6,611 nucleotides of DNA from Nitrospinota bacterium. GTDB lineage: Bacteria > Nitrospirota > Nitrospiria > Nitrospirales > UBA8639. Numbering within the stretch: position 1 is the stretch's first letter; the number at the start of each line of letters is the position of its first letter. A program made the translations under genes and the position numbers. Under the pieces are notes generated by a model, which was given only the letters and a program-made list of their open reading frames with translations, ran no database searches and was not told the origin of the DNA. Location of the stretch: assembly GCA_022561525.1 (NCBI GenBank), contig JADFRB010000115.1:1-6611 (forward strand). The letters are read 5' to 3'. Below are positions 1 to 6,454 of the stretch, in pieces.

Positions 1-3
1 GCG

Positions 4-1524
4 TTGACTTCAAAAGACCACGACCTTACCGATCCCATCATTGCACATCCTACGGCCGAAGGCTCAATGGTTAACGTGACATTACCCACTGCCCTTCACA
101 CTGCCACAGACCTCATCCCTCCCGAATCGTTCGTCACGACACAGCATCGATGCGCTTCCGTGTCAGCTACCTTGATCACAGCCAACGTGTTTGAGAGTTC
201 TCAGAATCCTCAATGGCGCATCTCTCCAACGCCTTTTTTCCTTGAACGGAAAGACGTAAAATTTTTCGAGTCCCTTGGCGCTCATTTATTACGATTTTAT
301 CGGGCGCTGAATCAACTCTACCTGGACAGTGTCAAAGGCACGCAGCCCGCTTGGGTTCATGAATATTTAGACCAGGGCAAACCTCCGGCTCTTCTTGAAT
401 ATGGCCGAATGAAACGATTTCGGGATTTCCTGCCCGATGTCATTCGACCCGATATTATTCCTACCGATCATGGGATGGTGATGACCGAACTCGACTCGGT
501 CCCCGGAGGAATTGGGTCGACGGCGATCTTGTCCGGTGCCTATGCGACCTTTGGGGACGACGTTATCGGAGGAGCGAAGGGGATGCTTGACGGATTTGCG
601 TCGATGCTCCAGGCCCGCTTGGGGAACTCGTCCGGGTGTGTGGCCATCATCGTGTCTGACGAGGCCAAAGACTATCGGGCTGAAATGGCATGGCTAGCTT
701 CCCATTTAAAGGAACAAGGGACGGAGGCCTATTGCGTGCATCCCCGTGACATGCGGTTCACCGAAGAGTCCTTGTTCATCATGACCCCTTCGGGAGAGAA
801 AGCTGTCTCGCTCATTTATCGCTTCTATGAATTGTTCGACCTCAAAAACATTCCCAAATCAGAACTCGTCATGTACAGCGCGAAAAAAGACCGAGTGGAG
901 ATCACTCCTCCTTATAAGCCGTGGATGGAAGAAAAATTGGCATTTGCGTTGCTGCACCATCCAATGTTGGAGCCATTTTGGACCAAGGCCTTTGGGCTCC
1001 AGACATTTGACGTGCTTCATCAACTCATGCCCAAAACTTGGATTTTAGATCCACGACCGATTCCACCCTCTGCCATCATTCCCAATTTATTGATGGAAGG
1101 CTCAGCGGTCTCGAATTGGCACCAATTGGCTCAAGCCACGCAACGACAACGGCAGTTCGTCATTAAACCGTCGGGCTTTTCAGAACTCGCCTGGGGCAGT
1201 CGTGGCGTAGTCATTGGCCATGATATTCCGCAAACCGAATGGTCCGCGGCTTTGGATCGTGGGCTTGACTCATTCGAGACATCCCCTCATATCCTGCAAG
1301 AGTTTCATAAGGGCCGTCAGTATGACGTGACCTATATGGAAGAACGGACTCAAGAGATGGTCCTGATGCAGGGTCGGGTTCGGCTGTCGCCTTATTATTT
1401 TGTCTCTGGCGACGAAGCCCGTTTAGGAGGGATCCTCGCGACCGTGTGCCCCAAGGACAAGAAGGTCATTCACGGCATGCGGGAGGCCATTTTAGCACCC
1501 TGTGCGATTGCTGAGGAAATGTAA
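4..1524 (+). CDS. ATP-grasp-like protein related to glutathionylspermidine synthase (function unknown)
   Basis: I do not know the exact function. Seen: 506 residues from a TTG at 4, ending in TAA, with no signal peptide or membrane segment. The frame is open to the left edge, so the true start may lie outside the window. An internal ATG at 67 (residue 22), preceded by GAAGG, is another candidate. The middle carries RPDIIPTDHG (148-157) and TELDSVPGGIGST (161-173). The C-terminal part has FVIKPSG (385-391, Lys388), WGSRGV (397-402, Arg400) and ILQEF (430-434, Glu433), followed by KKVIHGMREAIL near the end. Family knowledge: a nucleotide-binding lysine, an arginine/glycine loop and a hinge glutamate in this order are typical of ATP-grasp ligases, and the acidic PGG motif resembles glutathionylspermidine synthase-type proteins. 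Inference: a cytoplasmic ATP-dependent carboxylate-amine ligase of unknown substrate. The glutaredoxin-like gene follows 169 bases downstream, which may or may not be meaningful. Confidence 0.6.
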   Translation: MTSKDHDLTDPIIAHPTAEGSMVNVTLPTALHTATDLIPPESFVTTQHRCASVSATLITANVFESSQNPQWRISPTPFFLERKDVKFFESLGAHLLRFYRALNQLYLDSVKGTQPAWVHEYLDQGKPPALLEYGRMKRFRDFLPDVIRPDIIPTDHGMVMTELDSVPGGIGSTAILSGAYATFGDDVIGGAKGMLDGFASMLQARLGNSSGCVAIIVSDEAKDYRAEMAWLASHLKEQGTEAYCVHPRDMRFTEESLFIMTPSGEKAVSLIYRFYELFDLKNIPKSELVMYSAKKDRVEITPPYKPWMEEKLAFALLHHPMLEPFWTKAFGLQTFDVLHQLMPKTWILDPRPIPPSAIIPNLLMEGSAVSNWHQLAQATQRQRQFVIKPSGFSELAWGSRGVVIGHDIPQTEWSAALDRGLDSFETSPHILQEFHKGRQYDVTYMEERTQEMVLMQGRVRLSPYYFVSGDEARLGGILATVCPKDKKVIHGMREAILAPCAIAEEM

Positions 1525-1550
1525 TCTCGTCAGATGTTGGGAAAACCGTC

Positions 1551-1612
1551 ATGCGTTATGCGTAATGTAAAAAAACCTTTGTTTTTCGGATCACGGATTA
1601 CGCGTTACGCAT
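1551..1612. repeat. Imperfect inverted repeat in the intergenic gap
   Basis: The arms ATGCGTTATGCGTAAT (1551-1566) and ATTACGCGTTACGCAT (1597-1612) are complementary at 14 of 16 positions across a 30-base spacer. The spacer itself holds a short A-run/T-run pair (AAAAA near 1571, TTTTT at 1582-1586). The element could fold as a long hairpin, but it has no terminal U-run, so it is not a standard intrinsic terminator. Its ACGCATCA end (1607-1614) recurs at 4891-4898, which suggests a family of short dispersed intergenic repeats. The rest of the 1525-1693 gap shows no gene. Confidence 0.6.
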
Positions 1613-1693
1613 CAGGAAACAGCTCAAAGGAAACGGTTTGTTCAACAGCCCAATACCTGCTCAGCAAAGTGGGAATATTGTGAGTCCTCAGGC

Positions 1694-1927
1694 ATGACCC
1701 TGTATCACACCGAATGGTGTCCAGAATGCGCGGTCGTTCGGGACAAACTCTCAGAGCTTGATCTGGAATATGAGAGTGTGATTGTCTCGGATGTTCGACC
1801 ATTTCGTACACAAGTCCACGAGGTGTCCGGTCAATATTACGTTCCTGTTCTCGTGGATGGAGAATCGGTCTTCACGGAAACGAGCGATATTTTGGATCAT
1901 TTGGACTCGCATCCAGGAACCACATGA
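1694..1927 (+). CDS. Glutaredoxin-like thiol-disulfide protein
   Basis: Small thioredoxin-fold protein of 77 residues, the usual size of a minimal bacterial glutaredoxin. Seen: an N-terminal beta strand (MTLYHT) leading into the redox motif CPEC (Cys9 to Cys12), then a helix. The cis-proline signature is in YVPVLVDG (Pro51), followed by TSDILDHLD (63-71), which matches the glutathione-contacting TS/D region and C-terminal helix of glutaredoxins and GST N-terminal domains. Family knowledge: such proteins reduce disulfides or glutathione mixed disulfides in the cytoplasm. CPEC is a dithiol motif, unlike the monothiol CGFS class that handles Fe-S clusters. The start is the only good one in frame; the ribosome binding site is weak (an AGG just upstream). 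A likely terminator overlaps the stop codon, so the gene seems to be transcribed apart from the aminomutase block. The physiological reductant and target cannot be read from the sequence. Confidence 0.85.
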   Translation: MTLYHTEWCPECAVVRDKLSELDLEYESVIVSDVRPFRTQVHEVSGQYYVPVLVDGESVFTETSDILDHLDSHPGTT

Positions 1928-1949
1928 AGTCCCAGAGAGGGGATTTTTT
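1927..1949 (+). terminator. Likely Rho-independent terminator after the glutaredoxin gene
   Basis: A seven-pair stem forms between 1927-1933 (AAGTCCC) and 1940-1946 (GGGATTT, with one G-T pair) around a six-base loop, AGAGAG. It runs into six consecutive T (1944-1949). The stem is short with three G-C pairs at the loop end, so it may be a weak terminator. Its position directly at the stop codon supports the call. Confidence 0.45.
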
Positions 1950-1957
1950 GTTTCACG

Positions 1958-1963
1958 TATGAT
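1958..1963 (+). promoter_or_regulatory. Possible -10 element for the kamA-dcd block
   Basis: TATGAT matches the sigma-70 -10 consensus at five of six bases and lies 75 bases before the aminomutase start codon, just after the presumed terminator. I see no good -35 hexamer at the right distance (1935-1940 reads GAGAGG), so this is a weak prediction based on position and one hexamer. Confidence 0.2.
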
Positions 1964-2025
1964 ACACCTCATGGCCAAGCCCATTGAAGTCCCGTGAGGC
2001 ATTCTCTACAACATTGTTTATCTGC

Positions 2026-2031
2026 AAGGAG
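2026..2031 (+). promoter_or_regulatory. Ribosome binding site that fixes the aminomutase start
   Basis: AAGGAG is a strong Shine-Dalgarno match, six bases before the ATG at 2038. It decides the start in favour of that ATG over the in-frame TTG at 1984, which would add 18 residues unlike the family and has no ribosome binding site. Confidence 0.8.
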
Positions 2032-2037
2032 TTCTAT

Positions 2038-3156
2038 ATGGATGATTGGAAACAAGTTCTAGCGGAGAGCATTACTAAACCCAAAGATTTGGCAAGGCAT
2101 CTCGGTGTGGACCCGAAGGAGATCGAAGACGTCGTGGGAGCCTATCCCATGCGCATTACCCCCACGGTTCTTGCGACCATAAAAGAAAAAGGCGATGCCA
2201 TTTGGAAACAGGTCGTCCCAGAGGCCATTGAAATGGAGGACTTCGGTGCACCGGACGATCCATTGGAAGAAGATACGGACAGCCCGGTGCCACATCTCGT
2301 CCATCGGTATCCTGACCGTGTCCTCCTCATGGTGACAAACCAATGTCCCATCTATTGCCGATTTTGTACACGCAAACGGCTGGTGGGAAAACCGGGATTT
2401 CTCAAGAAAGGCGAATTGGACCAAGCCATTGCCTACCTTCGCGAACATACTGAGGTACGGGATGTTATTTTATCCGGGGGCGATCCGCTGTTATTGCCAG
2501 ATCATTTGATCGAACGCATTCTCAAAGCCCTTCGCACGATTCCTCACCTGGAACTCATCCGGTTTGGGACTCGCGTTCCTGGGACATTGCCGCAACGCAT
2601 TACCCCGGAATTATGTGACATCATCAAACAGTACCATCCCATTTACATGAACCTGCATTTCAATCATCCGGATGAACTCACCCCTGAAGTCAAAGAAGCG
2701 TGCGGACGGCTTGCCGATGCCGGCATTCCACTGGGCGCACAAACCGTGTTACTAAAGGGTGTCAACGACGACCCGGAGATCATGAAACAATTGATGCACC
2801 AGCTCCTGCTAGCGCGCATAAAGCCCTATTATCTGTATATGGCTGACCTCACGAAAGGCACGAACCATTTTCGCACGACCGTGGAAATGGGGTTGAAAAT
2901 TATCCAAGCCTTGCAAGGGCACACGAGCGGCATGGCGGTCCCGCATTTTGTCATCGATGCCCCAGGTGGTGGAGGAAAAATTCCCCTTCTTCCTAATGAA
3001 TACCTGCTGAACTTGGACGAAAACGGTGCGGTATTGAAAAACTATGAGAACAAGACCTACCATTATCCGCAGCCTGATCAAAGCCGAACCCGTGAACTTC
3101 CCATGGTCGGAGCATCATCTATCGGTGGACTCTGCAGCGGAGCCTTGGAAGACTAA
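2038..3156 (+). CDS. kamA: KamA-family radical SAM lysine 2,3-aminomutase
   Basis: A 372-residue cytoplasmic enzyme that moves the alpha-amino group of L-lysine to C3, giving beta-lysine, using a [4Fe-4S] cluster, S-adenosylmethionine and PLP. Seen: an N-terminal helical region with MRITPT (38-43); the cluster motif CPIYCRFC (Cys103, Cys107, Cys110) followed by TRKR; SGGDP (146-150) for SAM binding; Asp270 in MADLTKG; and DAPGGGGKIP with Asp307 and Lys314. By comparison with Clostridium subterminale lysine 2,3-aminomutase, Lys314 matches the PLP lysine, and Asp270 and Asp307 match the two aspartates that hold the substrate lysine. All key residues are therefore present, which favours lysine over glutamate or arginine. 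The protein is shorter than the roughly 416-residue clostridial enzyme and nearer in size to EpmB, which modifies elongation factor P. Neither epmA nor efp is in the window, so an EF-P role and a beta-lysine osmolyte role both remain open. The next gene starts 2 bases after the stop. Confidence 0.87.
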   Translation: MDDWKQVLAESITKPKDLARHLGVDPKEIEDVVGAYPMRITPTVLATIKEKGDAIWKQVVPEAIEMEDFGAPDDPLEEDTDSPVPHLVHRYPDRVLLMVTNQCPIYCRFCTRKRLVGKPGFLKKGELDQAIAYLREHTEVRDVILSGGDPLLLPDHLIERILKALRTIPHLELIRFGTRVPGTLPQRITPELCDIIKQYHPIYMNLHFNHPDELTPEVKEACGRLADAGIPLGAQTVLLKGVNDDPEIMKQLMHQLLLARIKPYYLYMADLTKGTNHFRTTVEMGLKIIQALQGHTSGMAVPHFVIDAPGGGGKIPLLPNEYLLNLDENGAVLKNYENKTYHYPQPDQSRTRELPMVGASSIGGLCSGALED

Positions 3157-3158
3157 TC

Positions 3159-4316
3159 ATGGCCGCTCCTCGAAAACACGGAATTCTTCCTGATAAGCAC
3201 CTGAAGCAATTGATTCAGGAAGGCGCGATCTATGCCGATTCCCCGATTGGCGATTGGCAGATACAACCGGCCAGTCTGGACCTGCGTCTGGGAAACCATG
3301 CCTATCGATTGCTCAGTAGCTTTCTGCCCGAACGTTCAGAAATTAGCACGCACTTGAACATATCGGATCTCTATCAGTCGGAATTAGTGATGTATGAAAT
3401 GGATCTCACCAAGGGAGCCATCCTCGAAAAAGGGCATGTCTATCTGGTTCCGCTTCAAGAGAATCTCGCGCTTCCCCCAACTATTCGTGGACGAGCCAAC
3501 CCTAAAAGTTCAACCGGACGGCTGGATATCTTCACGCGGGTCATCACCGACCTCAACGTTGGCTTCGACGAGATTCGTCAAGGCTACCATGGTCCATTGT
3601 ATCTCGAAATTGTGCCGAGATCATTTACCATTCGTGTGCAAACAGGGCTGTCATTAAACCAACTTCGACTGATCGCCGGACGACCGACTGTCTCCGACTC
3701 CCAACTCAAAGCTCTACATCGATCGGCTCGTTTACTCCATCATAATGAAGACCACGCGACCGGTGGCCGGCCTGTGGCTGCGGGCGAGGTACGAGTAGAC
3801 CAGGGCCTCTTTTTGCGGATCGATCTGAAGGGCGAGGATACGCAACATGACATCGTCGGCTACCGCGCCAAGAAAAACAGTCACATCATTGATCTTGCCA
3901 AATTAGGATACTATTCGGCTTTCGACTATTGGGAACCTCTCTATCGGCATGCAAATAATACCTTGCTTCTTGAACCTGAAGAATTTTATATTCTGGCTTC
4001 CAAGGAACGTATTACGGTCCCGGCAGGCTATGCTGCGGAGATGGTGGCCTACGAAGCCGCCTGTGGAGAACTCAGGACGCATTACGCCGGATTTTTCGAT
4101 CCGGGTTTTGGAGCCGGCTCATCTCCTCGAAACGGCACGCAAGTCGTGCTTGAGGTACGACCCCATGATGTGCCATTTCTTATTCACGACGGCCAAACAT
4201 TTTTCAAAGTCATGTACGAAAAAATGCTGGATACTCCGGATACAATCTACGGTTCAGCCATCGGGTCCAATTACCATCAGCAGGGCTTGACGCTGAGCAA
4301 ACACTTTAAATGGTGA
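3159..4316 (+). CDS. dcd: Long-form 2'-deoxycytidine 5'-triphosphate deaminase
   Basis: Converts dCTP to dUTP and ammonia in the cytoplasm, feeding dUTPase and thymidylate synthase for dTMP. Seen: 385 residues, about twice the length of E. coli Dcd (193), with two dUTPase-like halves. The N-terminal half has IQPASLDLRLG (35-45), then RGRANPKSSTGRLDIFTRV (110-128), whose SSxxR core matches the RSSLAR motif of E. coli Dcd, and GPLYLEI (145-151), whose glutamate sits where the catalytic one is expected. The C-terminal half repeats the pattern in AEMVAYEAACGELRTHYAGF (293-312), DPGFG and TQVVLEV (327-333), and ends in a Gly/Ser-rich tail with GLTLSKHF. Family knowledge: this two-domain form occurs in several Proteobacteria and other phyla. 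It begins 2 bases after kamA, with a GGAAG ribosome binding site inside the kamA end, so the two are probably translationally coupled. Which half holds the working active site is inferred, not shown. Confidence 0.85.
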   Translation: MAAPRKHGILPDKHLKQLIQEGAIYADSPIGDWQIQPASLDLRLGNHAYRLLSSFLPERSEISTHLNISDLYQSELVMYEMDLTKGAILEKGHVYLVPLQENLALPPTIRGRANPKSSTGRLDIFTRVITDLNVGFDEIRQGYHGPLYLEIVPRSFTIRVQTGLSLNQLRLIAGRPTVSDSQLKALHRSARLLHHNEDHATGGRPVAAGEVRVDQGLFLRIDLKGEDTQHDIVGYRAKKNSHIIDLAKLGYYSAFDYWEPLYRHANNTLLLEPEEFYILASKERITVPAGYAAEMVAYEAACGELRTHYAGFFDPGFGAGSSPRNGTQVVLEVRPHDVPFLIHDGQTFFKVMYEKMLDTPDTIYGSAIGSNYHQQGLTLSKHFKW

Positions 4317-4777
4317 CCATGGCAGAAGAACCTAAACATGAGGTCGAGACCGACACGCCGCCCGAAACCCCAACACGGCAAATTCCCGGCGTGCACGTAG
4401 GACCGCCTACGCCAGAATCCGAACTGGATCCAGAAACCCACGAAGCGCTCCAGATGAAAGTTTCCATGAAGATAGTGGGCTCGGTCATGGTCTTCATCGG
4501 ATTTATTCAAGTGTTTCTTTCTGTCAGTACGGGCGCGGAAATCACGTCCTTCCCCATGATTCTATATTTTGTCGGTTTGGCGCTGTGGGCGCATTCCTCG
4601 GTGAAGATCCCCAGGGTGCGGTATCTCATCATCGCCTTTTCATTGGTCTGTGCGCTCGGATTTTTTCAACTGGGGGAAGTATTGTTCTGGCACAAATATG
4701 TCATCTATTGGGGCACCATCGCCATGGTGGTCTTTTTTATGTTTCAGAATCCCAAAAAGCCGTCCACTCCTAAGTGA
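4310..4777 (+). CDS. Small four-helix membrane protein, unknown function
   Basis: I do not recognise the family. Seen: 155 residues from the ATG at 4310, which overlaps the end of dcd by 7 bases. A second ATG at 4319 (residue 4) would instead leave a 2-base gap, like the kamA-dcd junction, and is equally plausible. The first 50 residues are hydrophilic, acidic and proline-rich (for example TDTPPETPTRQIP). Four hydrophobic segments follow at about 54-73, 79-96, 104-122 and 128-146. Positive charges before helix 1, in the KIPRVR loop between helices 2 and 3, and in the tail NPKKPSTPK predict both ends in the cytoplasm. There is no signal peptide, and I see no catalytic or metal-binding motif. 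It is the last gene of the kamA-dcd block, but nothing in it points to a role in lysine or nucleotide metabolism. No clear terminator follows. Confidence 0.75.
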   Translation: MVTMAEEPKHEVETDTPPETPTRQIPGVHVGPPTPESELDPETHEALQMKVSMKIVGSVMVFIGFIQVFLSVSTGAEITSFPMILYFVGLALWAHSSVKIPRVRYLIIAFSLVCALGFFQLGEVLFWHKYVIYWGTIAMVVFFMFQNPKKPSTPK

Positions 4778-4779
4778 AT

Positions 4780-4803
4780 CGTATCTCGTCGCTCGTATCT
4801 CGT
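4780..4803. repeat. Two-copy direct repeat, 10 bases, 14-base period
   Basis: CGTATCTCGT occurs exactly at 4780-4789 and again at 4794-4803, starting 3 bases after the stop codon of the membrane protein gene. It directly adjoins the palindromic element that follows, and may be the edge of the same repeat unit. Confidence 0.6.
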
Positions 4804-4806
4804 GCC

Positions 4807-4865
4807 TGCGCGCTGTAGCGCTTTCAGCCTTCGTAGCCACTTCGGCGAAGTAGGCCCGGCGCGCA
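4807..4865. repeat. Nested palindromic (REP-like) intergenic element
   Basis: Outer arms 4807-4815 (TGCGCGCTG) and 4857-4865 (CGGCGCGCA) can form nine pairs including one G-T. Inside lies the 13-base palindrome ACTTCGGCGAAGT (4839-4851), and an alternative stem pairs CTTCG at 4829-4833 with CGAAG at 4846-4850, so two inner folds compete. There is no T-run, which argues against an intrinsic terminator. The CTTCGTAGCC/GCGAAGTAGGC wording resembles short repeats dispersed between genes in many bacterial genomes; that is from memory and not tested here. Confidence 0.6.
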
Positions 4866-4909
4866 AGCGTGAAAAGAAGAACCACGTTTCACGCATCACG
4901 GCTTTCCAA

Positions 4910-5614
4910 ATGCCTGCATCCATCGCGATTATAATCCCGACACTCAATGAGGAACGCGCCCTTCCTCGAACGCTACTGTACCTTCGACAACAACAGTTCA
5001 ACGAAGTGATTGTGGTCGATGGGGGCAGTCAGGATCACACCGTATCCGTGGCCACAAACCATCTCTCCGGACTCAGCCAGCGCGAATCCAAAGTCATCAT
5101 TGCTGATCGCGGACGGGCACAACAACTGAACGCCGGGGCTGCCGAAGCGCAATCAGACATCCTGCTGTTCCTGCATGCTGACACGCAATTGCCCCTTCAC
5201 AGTCGAACCGAGATTGAACGCGTCATGGAAAATCCCCAATGCGTCGGGGGTCGATTTGACGTACAGTTCGAAGACGATCGAGGATGGGCCTGGATCATCA
5301 GTCGCATGATGAACCTTCGCTCACGCTGGTCAGGCATTGCCACAGGCGATCAGGCCATTTTTGTTCGACGAGAAATTTTTCAGCAAATGGGTGGGTATGC
5401 CGACATTCCGCTCATGGAAGATGTCGAATTCACGAAGCGGCTGAAACGCCTTGGAAAAGTGGCGACGCTCCATACCAAAGTGACCACCTCCTTTCGACGG
5501 TGGGAACAACGCGGGGCCTTGCAAACGATCTTGCATATGTGGACCCTTCGATTTCTCTACTGGTTGGGGCTCAGTCCACAAACACTTCGCCAATTGTATG
5601 CTACGATCAGGTAA
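4910..5614 (+). CDS. TIGR04283-like family 2 glycosyltransferase (arsenosugar-type)
   Basis: A 234-residue GT-A glycosyltransferase of the family once called transferase 2, rSAM/selenodomain-associated, now annotated as arsenosugar biosynthesis glycosyltransferase. Seen in order: IIIPTLNEE (7-15), VVDGGSQDHT (35-44), DRGRAQQLNAGA (66-77), the metal/nucleotide-sugar motif LFLHADTQLP (86-95), GDQAIFVRR (146-154), the PLMEDVEF acceptor/catalytic motif (167-174) and RRWEQRGALQT (196-206), with a hydrophobic C-terminal helix. These cover the whole family length, so the gene looks intact. I chose the ATG at 4910 because the protein then begins MPASIAIIIPTLNEE, as family members do. The frame is open back to a GTG at 4802, but those 36 residues are encoded by the palindromic repeat and are unlike the family. 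No good ribosome binding site is visible. The gene overlaps the next one by 17 bases. The natural acceptor is unproven. Confidence 0.88.
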   Translation: MPASIAIIIPTLNEERALPRTLLYLRQQQFNEVIVVDGGSQDHTVSVATNHLSGLSQRESKVIIADRGRAQQLNAGAAEAQSDILLFLHADTQLPLHSRTEIERVMENPQCVGGRFDVQFEDDRGWAWIISRMMNLRSRWSGIATGDQAIFVRREIFQQMGGYADIPLMEDVEFTKRLKRLGKVATLHTKVTTSFRRWEQRGALQTILHMWTLRFLYWLGLSPQTLRQLYATIR

Positions 5615-6359
5615 ACCCTCCCAGTCTCGCCGGCACGGCCACACAAAAAAAATGGGTCCGTCACCAGGACCTGCTGAAGGCGCGATCATTATTTTTGCCA
5701 AGGCGCCCATCCCCGGCCAAGTCAAAACACGCTTGTGTCCACCACTCACCCAGGACGAAGCGGCCAGCCTGCATGGCAGCATGATCATGGATGCGGTTGA
5801 ACACACCAGGTCCCTTCGAGGGTTCGATATTTATTTAGCGTGCGCGCCCAGCATAGACCATCCCTTCTTTCAAACCCTAGCCGCCCGGCATCGACTTCAA
5901 TTAATCGAGCAAGTTGGTGAAGATTTAGGACAACGGATGGATCATGCCCTCACCACCATCCTCAATCGTGGTTACAAGTATGCCGTGTTGGTTGGAGCAG
6001 ATATTCCCAATCTTTCCGGCCACATATACAAACAGGCTAAAGACATGTTGCAATCGAAGGACGTGGTGTTTGGCCCAACCAAAGACGGAGGGTACTATTT
6101 GGTGGGGATGACAACCCCCAACCCTGAACTGTTTGCCAATATAGCTTGGTCCACCGATCGCGTACTGACTCAAAGCCAAGCTCAAGCTGAAAAGTTGGGG
6201 CTTGCCATGAGTCTGCTAGAACCCGAATACGATATCGATACCTTTGACGACTTGCAGGCTTTTTTGGATGAGGAAACCGGGTCAGGAAAAAAGAAACTCT
6301 CGACTCGAACAGCGAATGTCTTCCAGACCTTGGTACAACGGCATCGTCATATCGGTTAA
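5598..6359 (+). CDS. TIGR04282-like glycosyltransferase (DUF2064, arsenosugar-type)
   Basis: A 253-residue protein with a nucleotidyltransferase/GT-A-like fold, of the family once called transferase 1, rSAM/selenodomain-associated. Seen: AIIIFAKAPIPGQVKTRL (29-46), a phosphate-binding signature like that of sugar nucleotidyltransferases and CofC; QVGEDLGQRM (105-114); LVGADIPNLS (131-140) with metal-binding Asp135; VVFGPTKDGGYYLVG (156-170); WSTDRVLTQ (184-192); and DIDTFDDL (212-219). All conserved blocks are present and in order. The start is uncertain. The ATG at 5598 lies inside the upstream gene and gives a basic 28-residue leader before the first strand. The ATG at 5652 (residue 19) leaves a shorter leader closer to the family norm. 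Neither has a clear ribosome binding site. Pairing with the TIGR04283-like gene is a known association, and the overlap implies one transcript and a shared pathway. The donor and acceptor sugars are not known from sequence. Confidence 0.87.
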   Translation: MLRSGKPSQSRRHGHTKKMGPSPGPAEGAIIIFAKAPIPGQVKTRLCPPLTQDEAASLHGSMIMDAVEHTRSLRGFDIYLACAPSIDHPFFQTLAARHRLQLIEQVGEDLGQRMDHALTTILNRGYKYAVLVGADIPNLSGHIYKQAKDMLQSKDVVFGPTKDGGYYLVGMTTPNPELFANIAWSTDRVLTQSQAQAEKLGLAMSLLEPEYDIDTFDDLQAFLDEETGSGKKKLSTRTANVFQTLVQRHRHIG

Positions 6360-6378
6360 TATTCTTCTCTTCCGAGGG

Positions 6379-6410
6379 GGAGTGAAGGGGCCAGTCGAAT
6401 ATTTCACTCC
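6379..6410 (+). other. Weak hairpin downstream of the glycosyltransferase pair
   Basis: GGAGTGAA (6379-6386) and TTCACTCC (6403-6410) are perfect complements separated by 16 bases, 20 bases after the stop codon. No T-run follows (the next bases are AACAGCGAAT), so it is not a canonical intrinsic terminator. It could protect the transcript end or be chance. Confidence 0.35.
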
Positions 6411-6454
6411 AACAGCGAATAAAGGCTCCAGATGAGCCACGCATTGTCAAGGGG

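Noticed and set aside
1923..1999. Similar segments at 1923-1940 and 1982-1999 sharing TGAAGTCCC
   Set aside because: The shared core is only 9 bases, and the first copy is explained by the terminator stem; chance is enough.
1984..2037. Upstream TTG extension of the aminomutase by 18 residues
   Set aside because: A strong AAGGAG site lies six bases before the ATG at 2038, and the extra residues do not look like the family N-terminus.
4802..4909. Extended N-terminus of the TIGR04283-like glycosyltransferase from a GTG
   Set aside because: The stretch is largely the palindromic repeat, and family members begin just before the first strand, as the ATG at 4910 gives.
5330..5806. A 158-residue open frame on the minus strand
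   Set aside because: It lies opposite two genes with complete family motifs, shows no motif of its own, and is best explained as a shadow.
6037..6450. A 137-residue open frame on the minus strand at the right end
   Set aside because: It is mostly antisense to the TIGR04282-like gene, and its low-complexity Arg/Ser-rich translation shows no recognisable domain.
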